A stretch of DNA of 64,000 nt. Source: Muscardinus avellanarius. Lineage: Eukaryota > Chordata > Mammalia > Rodentia > Gliridae. Below are positions 1-10,445 of this stretch, in pieces. The stretch covers positions 42,264,944-42,328,943 of the forward strand of contig OY726565.1 in assembly GCA_963383645.1 (NCBI GenBank), written 5' to 3'. The notes beneath the pieces were generated by a model. It saw only the letters and a program-made list of their open reading frames with translations. It was not told where the DNA came from and ran no database searches. Each line of letters opens with the position of its first letter. Positions within the stretch are counted from its first letter, which is position 1. Position numbers and translations under genes: made by a program.

Positions 1-149
1 TGCCTGCTAAGAAGGGCACTTTAAAAATAAACTGAAGTTTAACAATGTTTGAAGTTTTTTTTTTTTTTTTCCTTTGAGGAAATGGGAAACTCGGGAAGAT
101 CATTTCTCGGAGGAGATGAGCTCAGCTTCACCATGTGGTCACACAGAAA

Positions 150-330
150 GTAGAAGCATGTGGGGTCCAATCTCAGTTCCTCCATTGGCTTCCAAGTGGC
201 TGTAGGCGAGTCATTTCACTCCCGTATGTTGGGTCTGCCCCGTCTGCCCCACCACGGAGCGAATGACATTCCTCATCCTCTCATCCCATGGGGATGTTGC
301 TAGGGCTGACTCACGAGCAGGGCGGTCAAA
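150..330 (+). mobile_element. MIR-like ancient SINE remnant (weak)
   Basis: The stretch resembles the MIR core: a 'tctcagttcctcca' segment, then 'gtggctgtaggcgagtcatt' in place of the usual 'gctgtgtgaccttgggcaag' motif. It is heavily diverged and recognised by pattern memory only. Confidence 0.35.
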
Positions 331-785
331 CATTGCGTATGTGTGATGAGCTAAGAAAAGGCAGCCCAGAGACCTCTTCAAATTAGAGGTTATCTTTTCC
401 TTTAGGAATGAGCGATGCCGTGGTGCTGGCAGTTTTTGGCTGTTTCTCTGTTTGTCTTATTCATTCGACTCATGCCATTATTAATTACATCCATAATAAT
501 ATGCTTGGTTCAACACCGATGAAGTCATTCACTTCAGTATTTTAGGCGTACTTCCTTTGTGCCTGACGCGCTCTGTATTTGAATGGAAAAACCTAACTAA
601 TAAACAGATCATGTGAAGGTGAGACAATGTGAAACGCTTAAGAGCAAACTCATACGTCTGTTGCTGCTGTGCATTCTGATGATTTATTTTTTGAAACAGA
701 CGCTTCTCTTTTCATCATAAAAATTAGCAGAGGGAAGCTCTACTTTAGTTTCCTGAGTATATGTGAAGGATATGTCTTGGTTTTT
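331..785. other. No gene seen
   Basis: AT-rich single-copy-looking DNA. Around 510-580 a line resembles the tail of an ancient MIR/L2-type repeat ('ttcctttgtgcctgacgcg'), too diverged to assign. Confidence 0.4.
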
Positions 786-792
786 TGGTGGA

Positions 793-1003
793 GGATTTGG
801 TACTGGGGACTGAACCCAGGAATATTCTACCTCTGAGCTACATTCAACAACTCCAGCCCCATCTTATACATAAAAATAAAATAAAATAAAATACAACTTG
901 TTGAAGGCCTTGCTAAGTTGCTGAGGCTTGTCTTGAACTTGTGATCCTCTTGTCTTAGCCTCCCAAGTACTGGGACTACAGGCATGCACCACGATGCCCT
1001 GCT
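793..1003 (-). mobile_element. B1-dID-type SINE, antisense
   Basis: On the plus strand it reads as the reverse complement: 'ggtactggggactgaaccc' (ID half), a T/A-rich linker, 'ttgctgaggcttgtcttgaa', and 'gggactacaggcatgcacca' (B1 half start). It carries a short (TAAAA)n expansion in the linker. Confidence 0.85.
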
Positions 1004-1938
1004 AAATAAATCTTGTCTTTTTTTTTTTTTTTTTTTAAAGGAAGGGCTTTCCATTAGCCAAATTTTTATATAACTACAGTCTTTCCAAGGCATGCTATTT
1101 CACTTAATAGATTTTCACATAGTTGTTCTTTGCTAAAAAAAAAAAAAGATTAACTAAAATGAGGCCTGCCCATTTGCAGAGCCAAGAACATAGAATAATG
1201 ACTATCAGTATATGCTCAATATAGGGCTGCTGAGCTAAAAACCGAGCTGACAATGATTATTTCATACTCCTGAAAAATCATATCTGTGCATACATGGGAA
1301 GAACTGCTTTCTCTGTAGCCCAGCCCCTGCGGATGGTCACTGCCTTCAACGGCATTATGTCTGAACTCACAACAGCAGGAAACCTTCATGCTTTCCTATC
1401 AACCAGAGCTGACACCTAAGTTCAAAATGCCAAGGGAAAAATGAAAAGACACGGAATAATATAACAGAGTGGGAAATAAGGGTTTGGCTACTTTGTTTGC
1501 AGTTGTTGGCTTTGGCTCTGAGAAGGGCTTCTGGTTGGCTGCTGTAGGAAAACTTCTGGACTATTTTTTGACAGATTTAACAGGCCACATGAAATTTCTA
1601 TTATTACTTCAATCTTGGCTGTGGCTAGAGCACAGACCAGCTGCCTACATCCCTTATCCTGCAGCGTGTCATTTTTGAATATAGCTCTGGTACATAGAGG
1701 CTCTCCTGGAGCCTGTTTTGAGACCACCCAGTAAGATCTTTGCAATTCTGAAGTTGCTGATGTTTCTGAAGGGCAATCAAGGCAGCTTGGTTTTCTGTTT
1801 TTAAAACTGTGTTGTGATTAACTGTGTCAACATTTAAGGTATCAGGAGCCCTTAAATCAGAAACTAGATAAAACTCTATACAATTGCCACATACAGAAGA
1901 AATGCATACGGTGGTTGTGTGTGATTTTGTGTGTGATT
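1004..1938. other. No gene seen
   Basis: Short open frames lie here on both strands but none has a family motif, splice context or codon pattern that I recognise. A T-run at about 1019-1036 follows the SINE. Confidence 0.5.
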
Positions 1939-1952
1939 GTGTGTGTGCGTGC

Positions 1953-1983
<31 letters not shown>

Positions 1984-1990
1984 CGCGCGC
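1939..1990. repeat. (TG)n(CG)n alternating purine-pyrimidine tract
   Basis: 52 bp of uninterrupted alternating purine-pyrimidine: mostly GT, with GC steps at 1947-1952 and a terminal (GC)8 at 1975-1990. It abuts the antisense SINE at 1998, whose tail probably seeded it. Such tracts are classic Z-DNA formers. Confidence 0.95.
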
Positions 1991-1997
1991 TCATGCG

Positions 1998-2188
1998 CTG
2001 CTGGGGATGGAACCCAGGGGCATTCTACTTCCAAGCTACGCCCCTAGCCCCTTTTATTTTTATTTGGAAACAGGGTCTTGCTAAGTTACTGACAGCCTCA
2101 TTATGTTGCTGAGGCTGGCTTCAGTTCTGTGATTATCCTGTCTCAGCCTCCCAAGCACTGGGATAACCAGTGTGTGTCATCATGGCTA
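1998..2188 (-). mobile_element. B1-dID-type SINE, antisense
   Basis: ID half 'ctggggatggaacccagggg' at 2000, linker 'atttggaaacagggtcttgc', B1 half through 'gtgtgtcatcatggct'. Many CpGs have decayed, so it is not among the youngest copies. Confidence 0.85.
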
Positions 2189-2717
2189 GAAGTTCGTAAG
2201 TATGTCTAACATGTATTAGAGAATCAGTGGGGCTCTTAACTTTCTAGGCAGCTCCTATATGGAGAGCTTGATTTTTCCCTCCAAACTCTATTTTCTCCTC
2301 TGTTTAAGAAGAGAGAATGAAGCAGGGTAAAGGACCTCTTTGGAATTTAAAGAGAGCCCATGAAACTTCAAGTATTTAAAGTGATAGTTTCAAAAATCTT
2401 TGTATGTTGCAATCTTAGGCACTGAAGAAACCCAAGAGGCCTGTGGTTTCACCCACTGAGGTTAGTGCTCTCTGACCTCCTAAGCAAGAGGATGGACTGG
2501 CCTGTTTCTCTGCACTTGGACCCTGTGTAGTTCACTCTATGGTGTACCAGAAGGTTGATGTTGGCTGATTTCTATTTTCCTTAGGAATCCTGAGCTTTAG
2601 GAAAATGGAATTATATCCAGAGGCAGCTTTTAAAATTAATTTTTGTTTCTTCTTGCCCAAGTCCCATTGGCCTGAGAACCATTAAAAATGGAATAGTGAT
2701 GGTAAGAGAGAGATTTT

Positions 2718-2907
2718 ATTTTTGGTACTAGAGATTGAACTCAGGAGCATTCTACCTCCAAGCTACATCCTCCAGCCCATTTTATTTTATTTTATTTTTT
2801 GAAACAGGATCTCACTAAATTGCGGAGGGTAGACTCTAACCTTCAAGCCTGTCGTCTCAGCCCTCCCAAGTATTGGGACTACAGGCTTGGTTCACTGTGC
2901 CTGGCCA
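2718..2907 (-). mobile_element. B1-dID-type SINE, antisense
   Basis: Starts 'ggtactagagattgaactca', with a (TTTTA)n linker and ends 'cactgtgcctggcc'. Diverged full-length copy. Confidence 0.85.
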
Positions 2908-2964
2908 AGGGAATGTCTTTATAGAGATTAGTTGATGAAAAATTGAGCCAAGAAAGACCCATGA

Positions 2965-3330
2965 CTCAAGAATATTCTGACTTTGCCACTGATTCACTTG
3001 TTCAGTGACCTGAGACACTTCTCTGCATAGTTTCAGAACTCAATGTCTCCATATGTAAAGTAAGAATCCTAACATTTCTTATATAGATACTTTGGCAAGT
3101 GGGTTAGAGCCTGGGCTTTAGAGGTAGATTCTGTAGTTTAATTCTAACTTCCATTTTTAGCTGTGTGACTTTGGGCAAGTTTCTTATCTCTGTGCCTTTG
3201 TTACCCCATCTATCAAATGAGGATAATAATAGTACTTACTTCATAGGACTGTTGTGAGGAATATATGTGAGAATATAGGTAAAACACCTGCTACACAGCA
3301 GCCATTCTGCACTATTATTAGTGTTATATT
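2965..3330 (+). mobile_element. MIR SINE (clear core 3100-3330, weaker first copy 2965-3095)
   Basis: The second part carries the diagnostic MIR core, 'agctgtgtgactttgggcaa' followed by 'gaggataataatagtactta' and 'catcaaatgagg'-like text in order. The first part repeats the same logic more weakly ('gccactgattcacttgttca...tgtctccatatgtaaa'), suggesting two adjacent MIR copies. Confidence 0.75.
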
Positions 3331-3334
3331 ACTT

Positions 3335-3908
3335 ATCTGAAGTTGGCATTGCTATTATAACCTAGCCAGAGATGCTAAAGTCCAAAGGAGAGAAATAAGC
3401 ACAAATAGAAGTTTATCTCAAGATTAGTTTTTTCTTTTAAAAACCAACTCTGCCACTTTATGTAAGAGCTGAGGTTTCAAGAACTTTTGCAGATTCACTG
3501 GAAACATTTCACAACTATCTCTGAGTGATGTCAGTGAACGTTTAAGGAAAGAGCGAGGTGATGCCTCCCAGGATGAGGACTGGGAGTTCTCTGCCTCTGT
3601 TGCCATGTCTAGGACTAAGGCAAGGTGCGTGTGGGATCTCCGGCAACATCCTCCTAGAAATTATTTTAGGTGGCATTTGGAATTTTACAAACGCTGATTA
3701 GTTACTTGGATAAGGTCTGGGCTATGTCACTCCCTCGGCTGGGCTCTTAGGGTTACAAGCAAACCAGTGCTAAGAGATGATGCACCCTGAGGTATTCACT
3801 TACAGAGAGGGGGCAACCTGAAGCAGCTAGGAAGACCAGGTTCCACTTCGCTCTTGTCTTCCCTAAGATGACTCTTTTTCATCTTTTCAGGCTTCTTTTC
3901 TGCTCATT
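3335..3908. other. No gene seen
   Basis: Unique-looking sequence. A short minus-strand open frame at 3424-3606 has no recognisable domain. Confidence 0.45.
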
Positions 3909-3910
3909 CG

Positions 3911-3969
3911 CCCTTTCCTTCCTCCCTTTCTCTCTTCCTTCCTTCCTTCCTTCCTCCCTCCCTCTCTCC

Positions 3970-4027
<58 letters not shown>

Positions 4028-4064
4028 TTCCTTCCTTCCTTCCTTCCTCCCTCCCTCCCTTTCT

Positions 4065-4132
<68 letters not shown>

Positions 4133-4134
4133 TC
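3911..4134. repeat. Homopyrimidine (TTCC/TTTC)n microsatellite, 224 bp
   Basis: Every base from 3911 to 4134 is C or T: (TTCC)n, CCCTCC blocks, then two long (CTTT)n runs separated by TTCC/CCCT. It ends flush against the 5'-shortened antisense SINE at 4135, consistent with growth from that SINE's poly(T) side. Open frames across it are artefacts of the repeat. Confidence 0.95.
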
Positions 4135-4236
4135 AGAGGGCCTCACTAAGTATCTGAGGCTGTCCACAAACCTGCGATCCTCCTGTCTCAGCCTCCCAAG
4201 TACTGGGATTTCAAGTGTGTGCCACCATGCCCAGCT
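4135..4236 (-). mobile_element. B1-half SINE fragment, antisense
   Basis: Only the B1 half remains, from 'gagggcctcactaagtatct' to 'ccaccatgcccagct'. The ID half has been replaced by the adjoining microsatellite. Confidence 0.8.
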
Positions 4237-4554
4237 CTTGTCTGCTTTTTCTTGTCATGGTCCCTTCATGCTCTTCAGCTCTGGCCATCCTGTGTAAAGG
4301 TTTTTTGCTCATGTTGGCTCTCTTGGGAAGCCTCCTTGTCTCATCTTGTTGTTATATTTTACTCATTCTTTAAGGCTGTAAGTATAAGCTTTTCTCACCA
4401 TACATCTCTCTGTACTCTGCTGCTCTTGGTGTTTCTCTAAGCATCTATAAGAATTGTAGATACAAGGATACAACTTTCATTTCTTTGTTATGGTCAAAGC
4501 ACCATGTCCCTGCAAGTGATGAACATATTCTTTCTTTATGCCCTTTGTTGCACA

Positions 4555-4715
4555 TGTTTTGAAAGCCTACATTGTGGGACATCTTTGCTAACAGCTAAAT
4601 ATAATGGGAGATTATCTCCATTTAATAGATTTAAAAACAATGAGATTTTAAGATATTAAGTTGCTTGTTCAAAGACCCACAGCCTCAGAGCAGGATTTAA
4701 GTCTGGGTCTGTCTT
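4555..4715 (-). mobile_element. MIR SINE, antisense
   Basis: Reads as the MIR reverse complement: 'atctccatttaatagattta' for the 'cccattttacagatgagga' box, then 'aagttgcttgttcaaagacc' and 'caggatttaagtctgggtct'. Confidence 0.6.
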
Positions 4716-4719
4716 TTTC

Positions 4720-5415
4720 TGACTTTCTAGAGACTCTCTTTGTTGAATGTGGACGAGTCAAGGTGGGCAGGTAACAGGGTGGGAAGGCCTTTGGAGATCT
4801 GGGAGATGAGTGTAACAGAGAAGTTAGAATGGGTTGCCAGACTTAGTGGGTGGTTGGATGAGGGTGGGGTGGGCAAGGTGTTCAGAACTAAAGACGCAAA
4901 AGGAGGAGAGGGCAAATGGAATCCTCATGATGACCTGAGGGGAACGGGGCTTTGGAGGTGGCAAAGGCCAGACCTCTCTGACTTCTTTTCCTGTAGGGAG
5001 TCTTGACTAAACTTGGACTGAGTGCTGGCCAGAGGCCTGGTGTCAGAATGGGAGTCCCCAAAGGGTCAAGTGGGAAGATATACAGGATGACTGTGAACTC
5101 TGCCCTTAGAGGGAAGGAGGCCACACTTGTTACTAAACCTGAGCACTGGGAGCCAGGCAAGAACCAGAAGGTGAAGCTGAGTGTCAGGAGCTAGACAGAC
5201 ACCAGGACAGAGTGCAGAGTCAAGAGTGAGTGTGAGAACAGGTACACTTGGTAAACAGCATGGCAGCAGGAGCCGGGTTGAAATGGTTTCAAGGGGCAAG
5301 GGTGAACCTGTGTGGCTTATAGGCATGAAGCTTGGAAAGAGAACAAACACACAAACAGAAAAACAAAGGGCCTTAGATCATCAAGTTAAGGGGATGTTTT
5401 CTTTTTTATTCTTTT
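4720..5415. other. No gene seen
   Basis: GA-rich single-copy-looking DNA with overlapping short open frames on both strands. None shows a domain or conserved motif I recognise. Confidence 0.4.
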
Positions 5416-5417
5416 TA

Positions 5418-5600
5418 TTATGGGGGGTGCTAGGAATTGAACCAGGGGCACTCTACCTCTGAGCTTCGTGTCTTTTTATTTTTTTCTTTTGAAACAGGGT
5501 CTCACTAGATTGCTAAGAGCTTTGTCATGTTACATGTGATCCTTCTGTCTCAGTCTCCCAAATACTAAGATTACAGATGTGTGGCACCATACCTGGCCAA
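5418..5600 (-). mobile_element. B1-dID-type SINE, antisense
   Basis: ID half from 'ggtgctaggaattgaaccag', linker 'ttttgaaacagggtctcact', ends 'gtggcaccatacctggcc'. Confidence 0.8.
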
Positions 5601-6035
5601 AGGAATGGTTAGACGAAGATCTCTCATTCTTCTGATGAGAGAGTATGTTGGTCATGTGGGGAGAGGAAGCGAGAAAAAAAGGGCTTTTGTAAAGTTGATT
5701 TATTGGGAGCAGTAGAAATATGAATAAAATGCTCTCTCCTCAAAAAAAAAGTCTCATTATGAGTAAAATTTGTCTAGGAGGAGGTATATGAAATTCCCCA
5801 TAAGTTTCATGGTTGCCCATGAGAGGGCTTCTGCAGATAGGCTGAGGGGTATATGGGGGGTTGTGTTCTCTTTTCCCACAAATATTCATCTATTCGTTCA
5901 TCAACTGACCATCTGTTGTGAACAAATTGTTGGGTTGAATATTGCTCAGGTTCCTGGAAACAGTGGGAAACAAGGAATCAATGTCCCTGCATGTGTGGAG
6001 ATTTATTGTAGTGGAGGAGACCAGTAAGTATACTA

Positions 6036-6260
6036 ATGATAGCTGGCTGTGGGAGGCTGAGACAGGACAATTGCAGGTTCGCAGCCAGCTTCAGCTACTT
6101 AGTAAGGCCCTCTGCAACTTAGTGAGACCCTGTATCAAAATTTACAAAAGCAAACTAGGGCCAAGGATGTAGCTCAGAAGTCGAATGCCCCTGGATTCCA
6201 TCCCAAGTACCTCAAAATAACAATAACAAAGCAACAACAACAACAACAACAATAAATACA
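6036..6260 (+). mobile_element. B1-dID-type SINE with (CAA)n tail
   Basis: Lacks the first ~25 bp of the B1 half ('gctggctgtgggaggctgag'), retains 'tagggccaaggatgtagctc' and ends in (AACA)n/(CAA)n. Interrupts the ancient repeat at 5870-7015. Confidence 0.8.
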
Positions 6261-6646
6261 GCAATGAACATTTGGAAAGTGAACACTTTTAGAGAGCTAA
6301 CAGAAGGATGTAATTTAGATTGGGGTGAGTGAAGAGGCCTCTCTGAAGAACTGATATCTAAGCAGAGAACTGATGAAGGAGTAGGGGTTAACCAGGTGAA
6401 GCATAGGGGAAGACTGTTCCAGGATGAGAGTGTGGCATGTACAAAATCTTTGCATTAAAAAAGCCCTGTAGTTTCAAGAGCAATAAGGGACAGTGTGTTG
6501 GAATTCGGTTAGTAAAGGAGATGAGGGCTGGGAAAACAGGCAGGGGCCTGCCTCTGGAGTGCCTCATAGATTTCACATTTTATCTTGTATTCAAAGGAAA
6601 GTCAGGAGAGTATCGACCAGAGGAACAACACAAAGAATGAATGGTT

Positions 6647-6862
6647 TAGCTAGGCATGGTGAAACATGCCTGTAATCCTATTACTTGGGAGGCTGAAAAA
6701 GGAGAATTGCAATTTCAAGGACATTCTCAGCAATTTAGTGAGATTCTCAGAAACTTAGAGAAATTCTGCTTCAAAATAAAAAATAAAAATTGGTCTGAGA
6801 GTGTAACTCAGAGTGAATGCCTCTGGGTTCAATCCCTAGTACCAGAAAACATTTTTTTTTGG
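6647..6862 (+). mobile_element. B1-dID-type SINE
   Basis: 'gctaggcatggtgaaacatg' through 'tcaatccctagtaccag'. An old copy, with most CpGs lost. Second insertion in the ancient repeat. Confidence 0.8.
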
Positions 6863-7019
6863 ATATTTTATCTGGCTGCTGCGTGAAGAATGGATTGGAG
6901 AGGTTGAAAAGAGAAATCCAATTAAGTGGCCACTATAGAAGTTCAGGCAAGACGAACGACATCCAGAAAGACTCGTGGCAGTGAAGAAGACATGACAGGA
7001 GAGGTGGGTTACACTATAC

Positions 7020-7904
7020 TTTCAAAGTCAAGGTAGGATCTAGCGGACTTCCTCATATAGTATAACCTCTGAAAGTAAAACAACTCTTCAAAATTGCATG
7101 GTATGTAAAGCTATAATTATAAAATTTGTTTTGACGCCAAAGTTTCAATAAGATGCTAAATTCTTTCCAACATCTGCCAAGAAAGCAAATTTCATGTTCT
7201 CTCCCGATGATCCCAGCAAGTCAGCACATTAGGTTATGAGCAGTCAAATCTGAAGCTGTGTGCTTTACAGTTTGGCGGCTAATGTTCTCTTAGTTGCAAC
7301 CATTTCTCTCTTGTTTGCTCCAGTGGTATTTGTGTCTATAAGGCAGAGGCTGTGCCCCACCAGGATTGCTGGATGCTGCATGAATCCGCTCAGGCTTTGA
7401 GAAGCACATCTCCTTAGAAAAATATTATTTCTTTCTGGCAGAGTAGCTTACTGCAAATTTCTCAAATAACAATAGAACTGAGGCAGGAGCCTAAGATGGT
7501 GCCACCCTGCACCCACCATGTGGAGCCTATGCTGCACACCTACCAGGTGGGAGAAGTTAGAAGGAATCAGGCTCAGGAAAAGAAACTGGAATCTACCCCA
7601 AGCTTTCACACCTGTTGAGTCAATCAAGACCTGCCCTGTTGTCCTTAGGGCTATGTAATTTGTATGCTGAGACATTCGGGGCTCAGACTTCAGACTTTAG
7701 TCCTCTGGACCCTGCTGGCAGAAATAAAGGAATTCTCCTTCCCAACCTGGTCTCCAGGTTGTCATCTCTCCACACTTATCCTCCTGCAACAGAACAATAT
7801 AAATATATAGATGGCCTTAGACTTCAAGGAATTTATAAAAGCAAGGATAAAGAAACCTATAAAGAATTCCAACTTGTTAACTGTGGACAGAGTAAGTGCA
7901 TGAA
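7020..7904. other. No gene seen
   Basis: Mixed-composition single-copy-looking DNA. The 107-codon frame at 7615-7938 runs into the following SINE and its poly(T), so it is not credible as a gene. Confidence 0.45.
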
Positions 7905-7917
7905 TGAAATCTGTTTT

Positions 7918-8115
7918 TTTTTTTTTTCTTTTTTGTAGTACTGGGGATGGAACCCAGGGACCTTATAACTCCGGATTACACTCCCAGACCTATTTTATAC
8001 TTTATTTGGAAACAGGGTCTCTTAAGGCAGCTGAGGCTGGCTTCGAACCCGCGCAATCCTCCTGTCTCCGCCTCCCAAGTGTGGGGATTATAAGCGTGTG
8101 CCACCATGCCCGGCT
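7918..8115 (-). mobile_element. B1-dID-type SINE (GC-rich derived subfamily), antisense, with TSD
   Basis: Flanked by a perfect 13 bp target-site duplication, 'tgaaatctgtttt', at 7905-7917 and 8116-8128. Shares the shortened centre 'gtctcttaaggcagctgagg' and 'ctccgcctcccaagtgtggg' with the other copies of the derived subfamily. Confidence 0.9.
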
Positions 8116-8171
8116 TGAAATCTGTTTTAAATGTGTTATGTTGAAGTTTTGTTTGTGTGTGGGTATGGAAT

Positions 8172-8350
8172 GTGGTACTAGAGATTGAACCCAGGGGCCT
8201 TCTACCTCTGAGCTATACCCCTAGTCCTTTTTATTTTTAATTTCAAAACAGAGTCTCACTTAACTTACCATGTACTGGCCTCAAACCTACAGTCCTACCA
8301 GCTCAACCTTTCAAGTCCTGGGTTCACATGTGGGCACCACTACTCTATCT
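8172..8350 (-). mobile_element. B1-dID-type SINE, antisense, old
   Basis: 'tggtactagagattgaaccc' to 'gggcaccactactctatc'. Strongly diverged in the B1 half. Confidence 0.75.
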
Positions 8351-9160
8351 CAGATGTGTTTTTGAGAATATAGAAATAATACAAAGCGACATAACAAAAA
8401 ATACCTTATTTCCCCCTCTCAATCCCTTCTTCATTTTAGCTACGTCCTAGAAAACATTTAAAAAGTTAGAGCTTCAGGGGAACCCCATGTCTTCTCCCTT
8501 CTCTCTCTCAAAGAATCAGTGCCTCCAAAATGAAGACTTAGAGGAGCAGATCTGTGGGAGTTTTTGATGTGATCCTTTTTGGATGTGTGATGATGATATA
8601 TGATAACATTTTACACTTCCCTGATTCACAGTGTTGGGACAGCAGCAGACAGCAAGTAAACCAGAAAGACTGTCAGAATAAACTTAAAAAAAAAAATAAC
8701 CCCAAAGCTTGCAGCAGTCCAGGTAGCCTTTATTCAAGACCCAACCTCAGTAAGTTCAGTGAATTTTGCGGCATTTTCACTTCTCTATTCCCTACCTGCC
8801 CGCTTCATGAGAGCCTTAAAACCATTAGGCCCAAACTACAGTGAACAGAAGCACTGTGTTAACCATGGAGTGGAAGAGCAGGGTTGTTCCTTCAAAGCCT
8901 CAGTCCCAGAGAACTGTCATTATCTGACCTGTCTGGCAGTCCTTTGGAAGACCTACTTACAAGATTGTCTTATTTAACCTCACTTGAAGACCTACTTACA
9001 AGATTGTCTTATTTAACCTCACTTGAAGTTCTCCCAGTGCCACAGCAAAAGGCCTTCCCCCAGACATAGGGTGTTTGTTTAAAATGTTTAGAGATAATTG
9101 TCTAACTCTGTCTAAGGTAGTGGATAGTAGTTGGAGTAAACAGTAGTCTAACAAAAATAC
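8351..9160. other. Non-coding stretch holding a 39 bp tandem duplication
   Basis: No gene recognised. Open frames at 8554-8844 and 8884-9069 have no known domain. The second only gains length because a 39 bp unit (13 codons) is duplicated in frame. Confidence 0.45.
8948..9025. repeat. Perfect 39 bp tandem duplication
   Basis: Two identical units, 8948-8986 and 8987-9025, each starting 'aagacctacttacaagattg' and ending 'cctcacttg', with no mismatch between them. The lack of divergence indicates a recent event and a possible copy-number polymorphism. Confidence 0.97.
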
Positions 9161-9164
9161 TTTT

Positions 9165-9588
9165 TTTGTGTGGTACTGGGGATGGAACCCAGGGGCATTC
9201 TACCTCTGAGCTACATTCCCAGCCCTGATTTTTTATTCTTTATTTAGAAACATGGTCTCGGCGCCAGGCGTGGTGGTGCATGTTTGTAATCCCCACGCTT
9301 GGGAGGCGGAGACAGGAGGATTGCACAGGTTCGAAGCCAGCCGCGCTGGCTTAAGAGACCCTGTTTCTAAAAATAAAAAAGTATAAAATAGGTCTGGGAG
9401 TGTAGCCCGGAGGTAGAAGGGCTTCCAGGAACCCCAGTACCACACACATACACACACACACACACACAAAATGGTCTCACTGAGTTGCAAAGGGCCTTAC
9501 TAAGTAGCTGAGGCTGTCAACAAACCATGATCCTTCTGTCTCAGCCTCCCAAATGCTAGGATTACAAGTGTGTACCACCACACTCAGC
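9165..9588 (-). mobile_element. B1-dID-type SINE, antisense, split by a nested SINE
   Basis: First part 9165-9257 (ID half and linker), second part 9469-9588 (B1 half to 'caccacactcagc'). The halves join seamlessly once the plus-strand SINE at 9260-9468 is removed. Confidence 0.88.
9260..9468 (+). mobile_element. B1-dID-type SINE (GC-rich derived subfamily), nested
   Basis: 'gccaggcgtggtggtgcatg' to 'ggaaccccagtaccacacac', with an 'accccagtacc' end typical of the derived subfamily and a (CA)n tail. The target duplication is 'atggtctc', at 9250-9257 and again at about 9470. It sits in the linker of an opposing SINE. Confidence 0.9.
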
Positions 9589-9634
9589 ACCGAGCTACAT
9601 TTTAAAAAATTAAAAAAAAAATTCTTAGGCAGGG

Positions 9635-9730
9635 GCTAAGTTGCCCAGGCTGGCCTTGAACTTGCAATCCTCTTGCCTCAGCTTCCCAAATTGTTGGGAT
9701 TATAGGCATGCATCACTACAACCTACTAGA
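9635..9730 (-). mobile_element. B1-half SINE fragment, antisense
   Basis: 'gctaagttgcccaggctggc' through 'aggcatgcatcactacaacc'. No ID half is present. Confidence 0.7.
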
Positions 9731-10445
9731 TAAAGACTTTAAGTCAACTAATTTCAAATATGTTCAAAGAACAAAGAAAAAGTAGGAGAGTGATGTCTCA
9801 CCAAGTAGATAATATCAACAGAGAGATTATAAAAAAGAACCAAATATAAATTCTAGATTTTAAAATTATTATAATTGATCTTGGCATGGTGGTATCTGCC
9901 TATAATCATAATCCTGGGGAGGATAAGACAAGAAGTTTGTAGGTTTGCCATCAACCGTAGCAATTTATGTTGGCCCTCAGCAACTTAGTAAGACCTGTTT
10001 CAAAAACTTGAAAAATAAAATAAGACAATTAGGGCTGAGGGTGTACCTTGGAGGTAGAATGCCCTTGAGTTTAATCCCGAGTACCATGAAAATAAAAAAT
10101 AAGTAAGTGAAATTTCTATAATTGGAATGAAAAAAAACACCCACTTCCCTAGAGGAGTTCAACAGCAGATCTGAGTAGGCAGAAGATAGAATCAGCATAT
10201 TTGATAACAGGTCAATTGAGGTTATCCTATTTTATGATCAGAATGAAAAAAAAAAGAATGAAGAAAATGAATAGAGCCTTAGAGACCCATGGAGCAGGAT
10301 CAAGCATACCAATATATGCATAATGGTAATTCCAGAAGGAGAGGAGAAAGAGAAAAGAGCAGAAAAAATACTTGATGAAATAGTATTTGAAAATCATTCA
10401 AATTTGATGAAAATTCTATAACAGATACAATAGCCTGAGAGCCAA
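9731..10445 (+). pseudogene. Ancient L1 (L1M-type) ORF1 remnant
   Basis: The order of phrases follows ORF1 of old mammalian L1s: 'aaaaagaaccaaatataaat' at ~9832, then after a SINE 'tagaggagttcaacagcaga', 'ggcagaagatagaatcagca', 'aacaggtcaattgaggttat', 'accaatatatgcataatggt' and 'ccagaaggagaggagaaaga'. This covers the coiled-coil to RRM part. It is riddled with stops and has no coding potential. The SINE at 9877-10095 interrupts it, giving a relative age. Confidence 0.75.
9877..10095 (+). mobile_element. B1-dID-type SINE
   Basis: 'cttggcatggtggtatctgc' to 'ttaatcccgagtaccatg'. Inserted in the L1M ORF1 remnant. Confidence 0.8.

Larger units (their letters stand above)
5870..7015 (+). mobile_element. 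Ancient mammalian-wide repeat split by two SINEs
   Basis: Successive phrases match a very common mammalian repeat: a decayed 'aacaaatatttattgagc' box at ~5880, 'gaggcctctctgaagaactg' at ~6330, 'gactgttccaggatgagagt' at ~6410, 'ggctgggaaaacaggcaggg' at ~6526 and 'gaagaatggattggagaggt' at ~6886. They are in the expected order across 1.1 kb once the SINEs at 6036-6260 and 6647-6862 are removed. The exact family name (L2-like or other) is uncertain. Confidence 0.6.

Noticed and set aside
1884..2112. Cysteine/valine-rich frames over the GT tract
   Set aside because: Direct product of the (GT)n repeat. Similar VCVCVC frames at 12.0, 27.2, 31.9, 40.0, 56.2 and 59.1 kb are also repeat artefacts.
3918..4134. 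CRISPR-like direct repeats
   Set aside because: Simple-sequence DNA with no spacers, in a mammalian context. No CRISPR array exists in the window.
3868..4167. Serine/leucine/phenylalanine-rich and lysine/glutamate-rich open frames on both strands
   Set aside because: They are translations of the TTCC/TTTC microsatellite; the same happens at 29.7, 32.2 and 38.3 kb.
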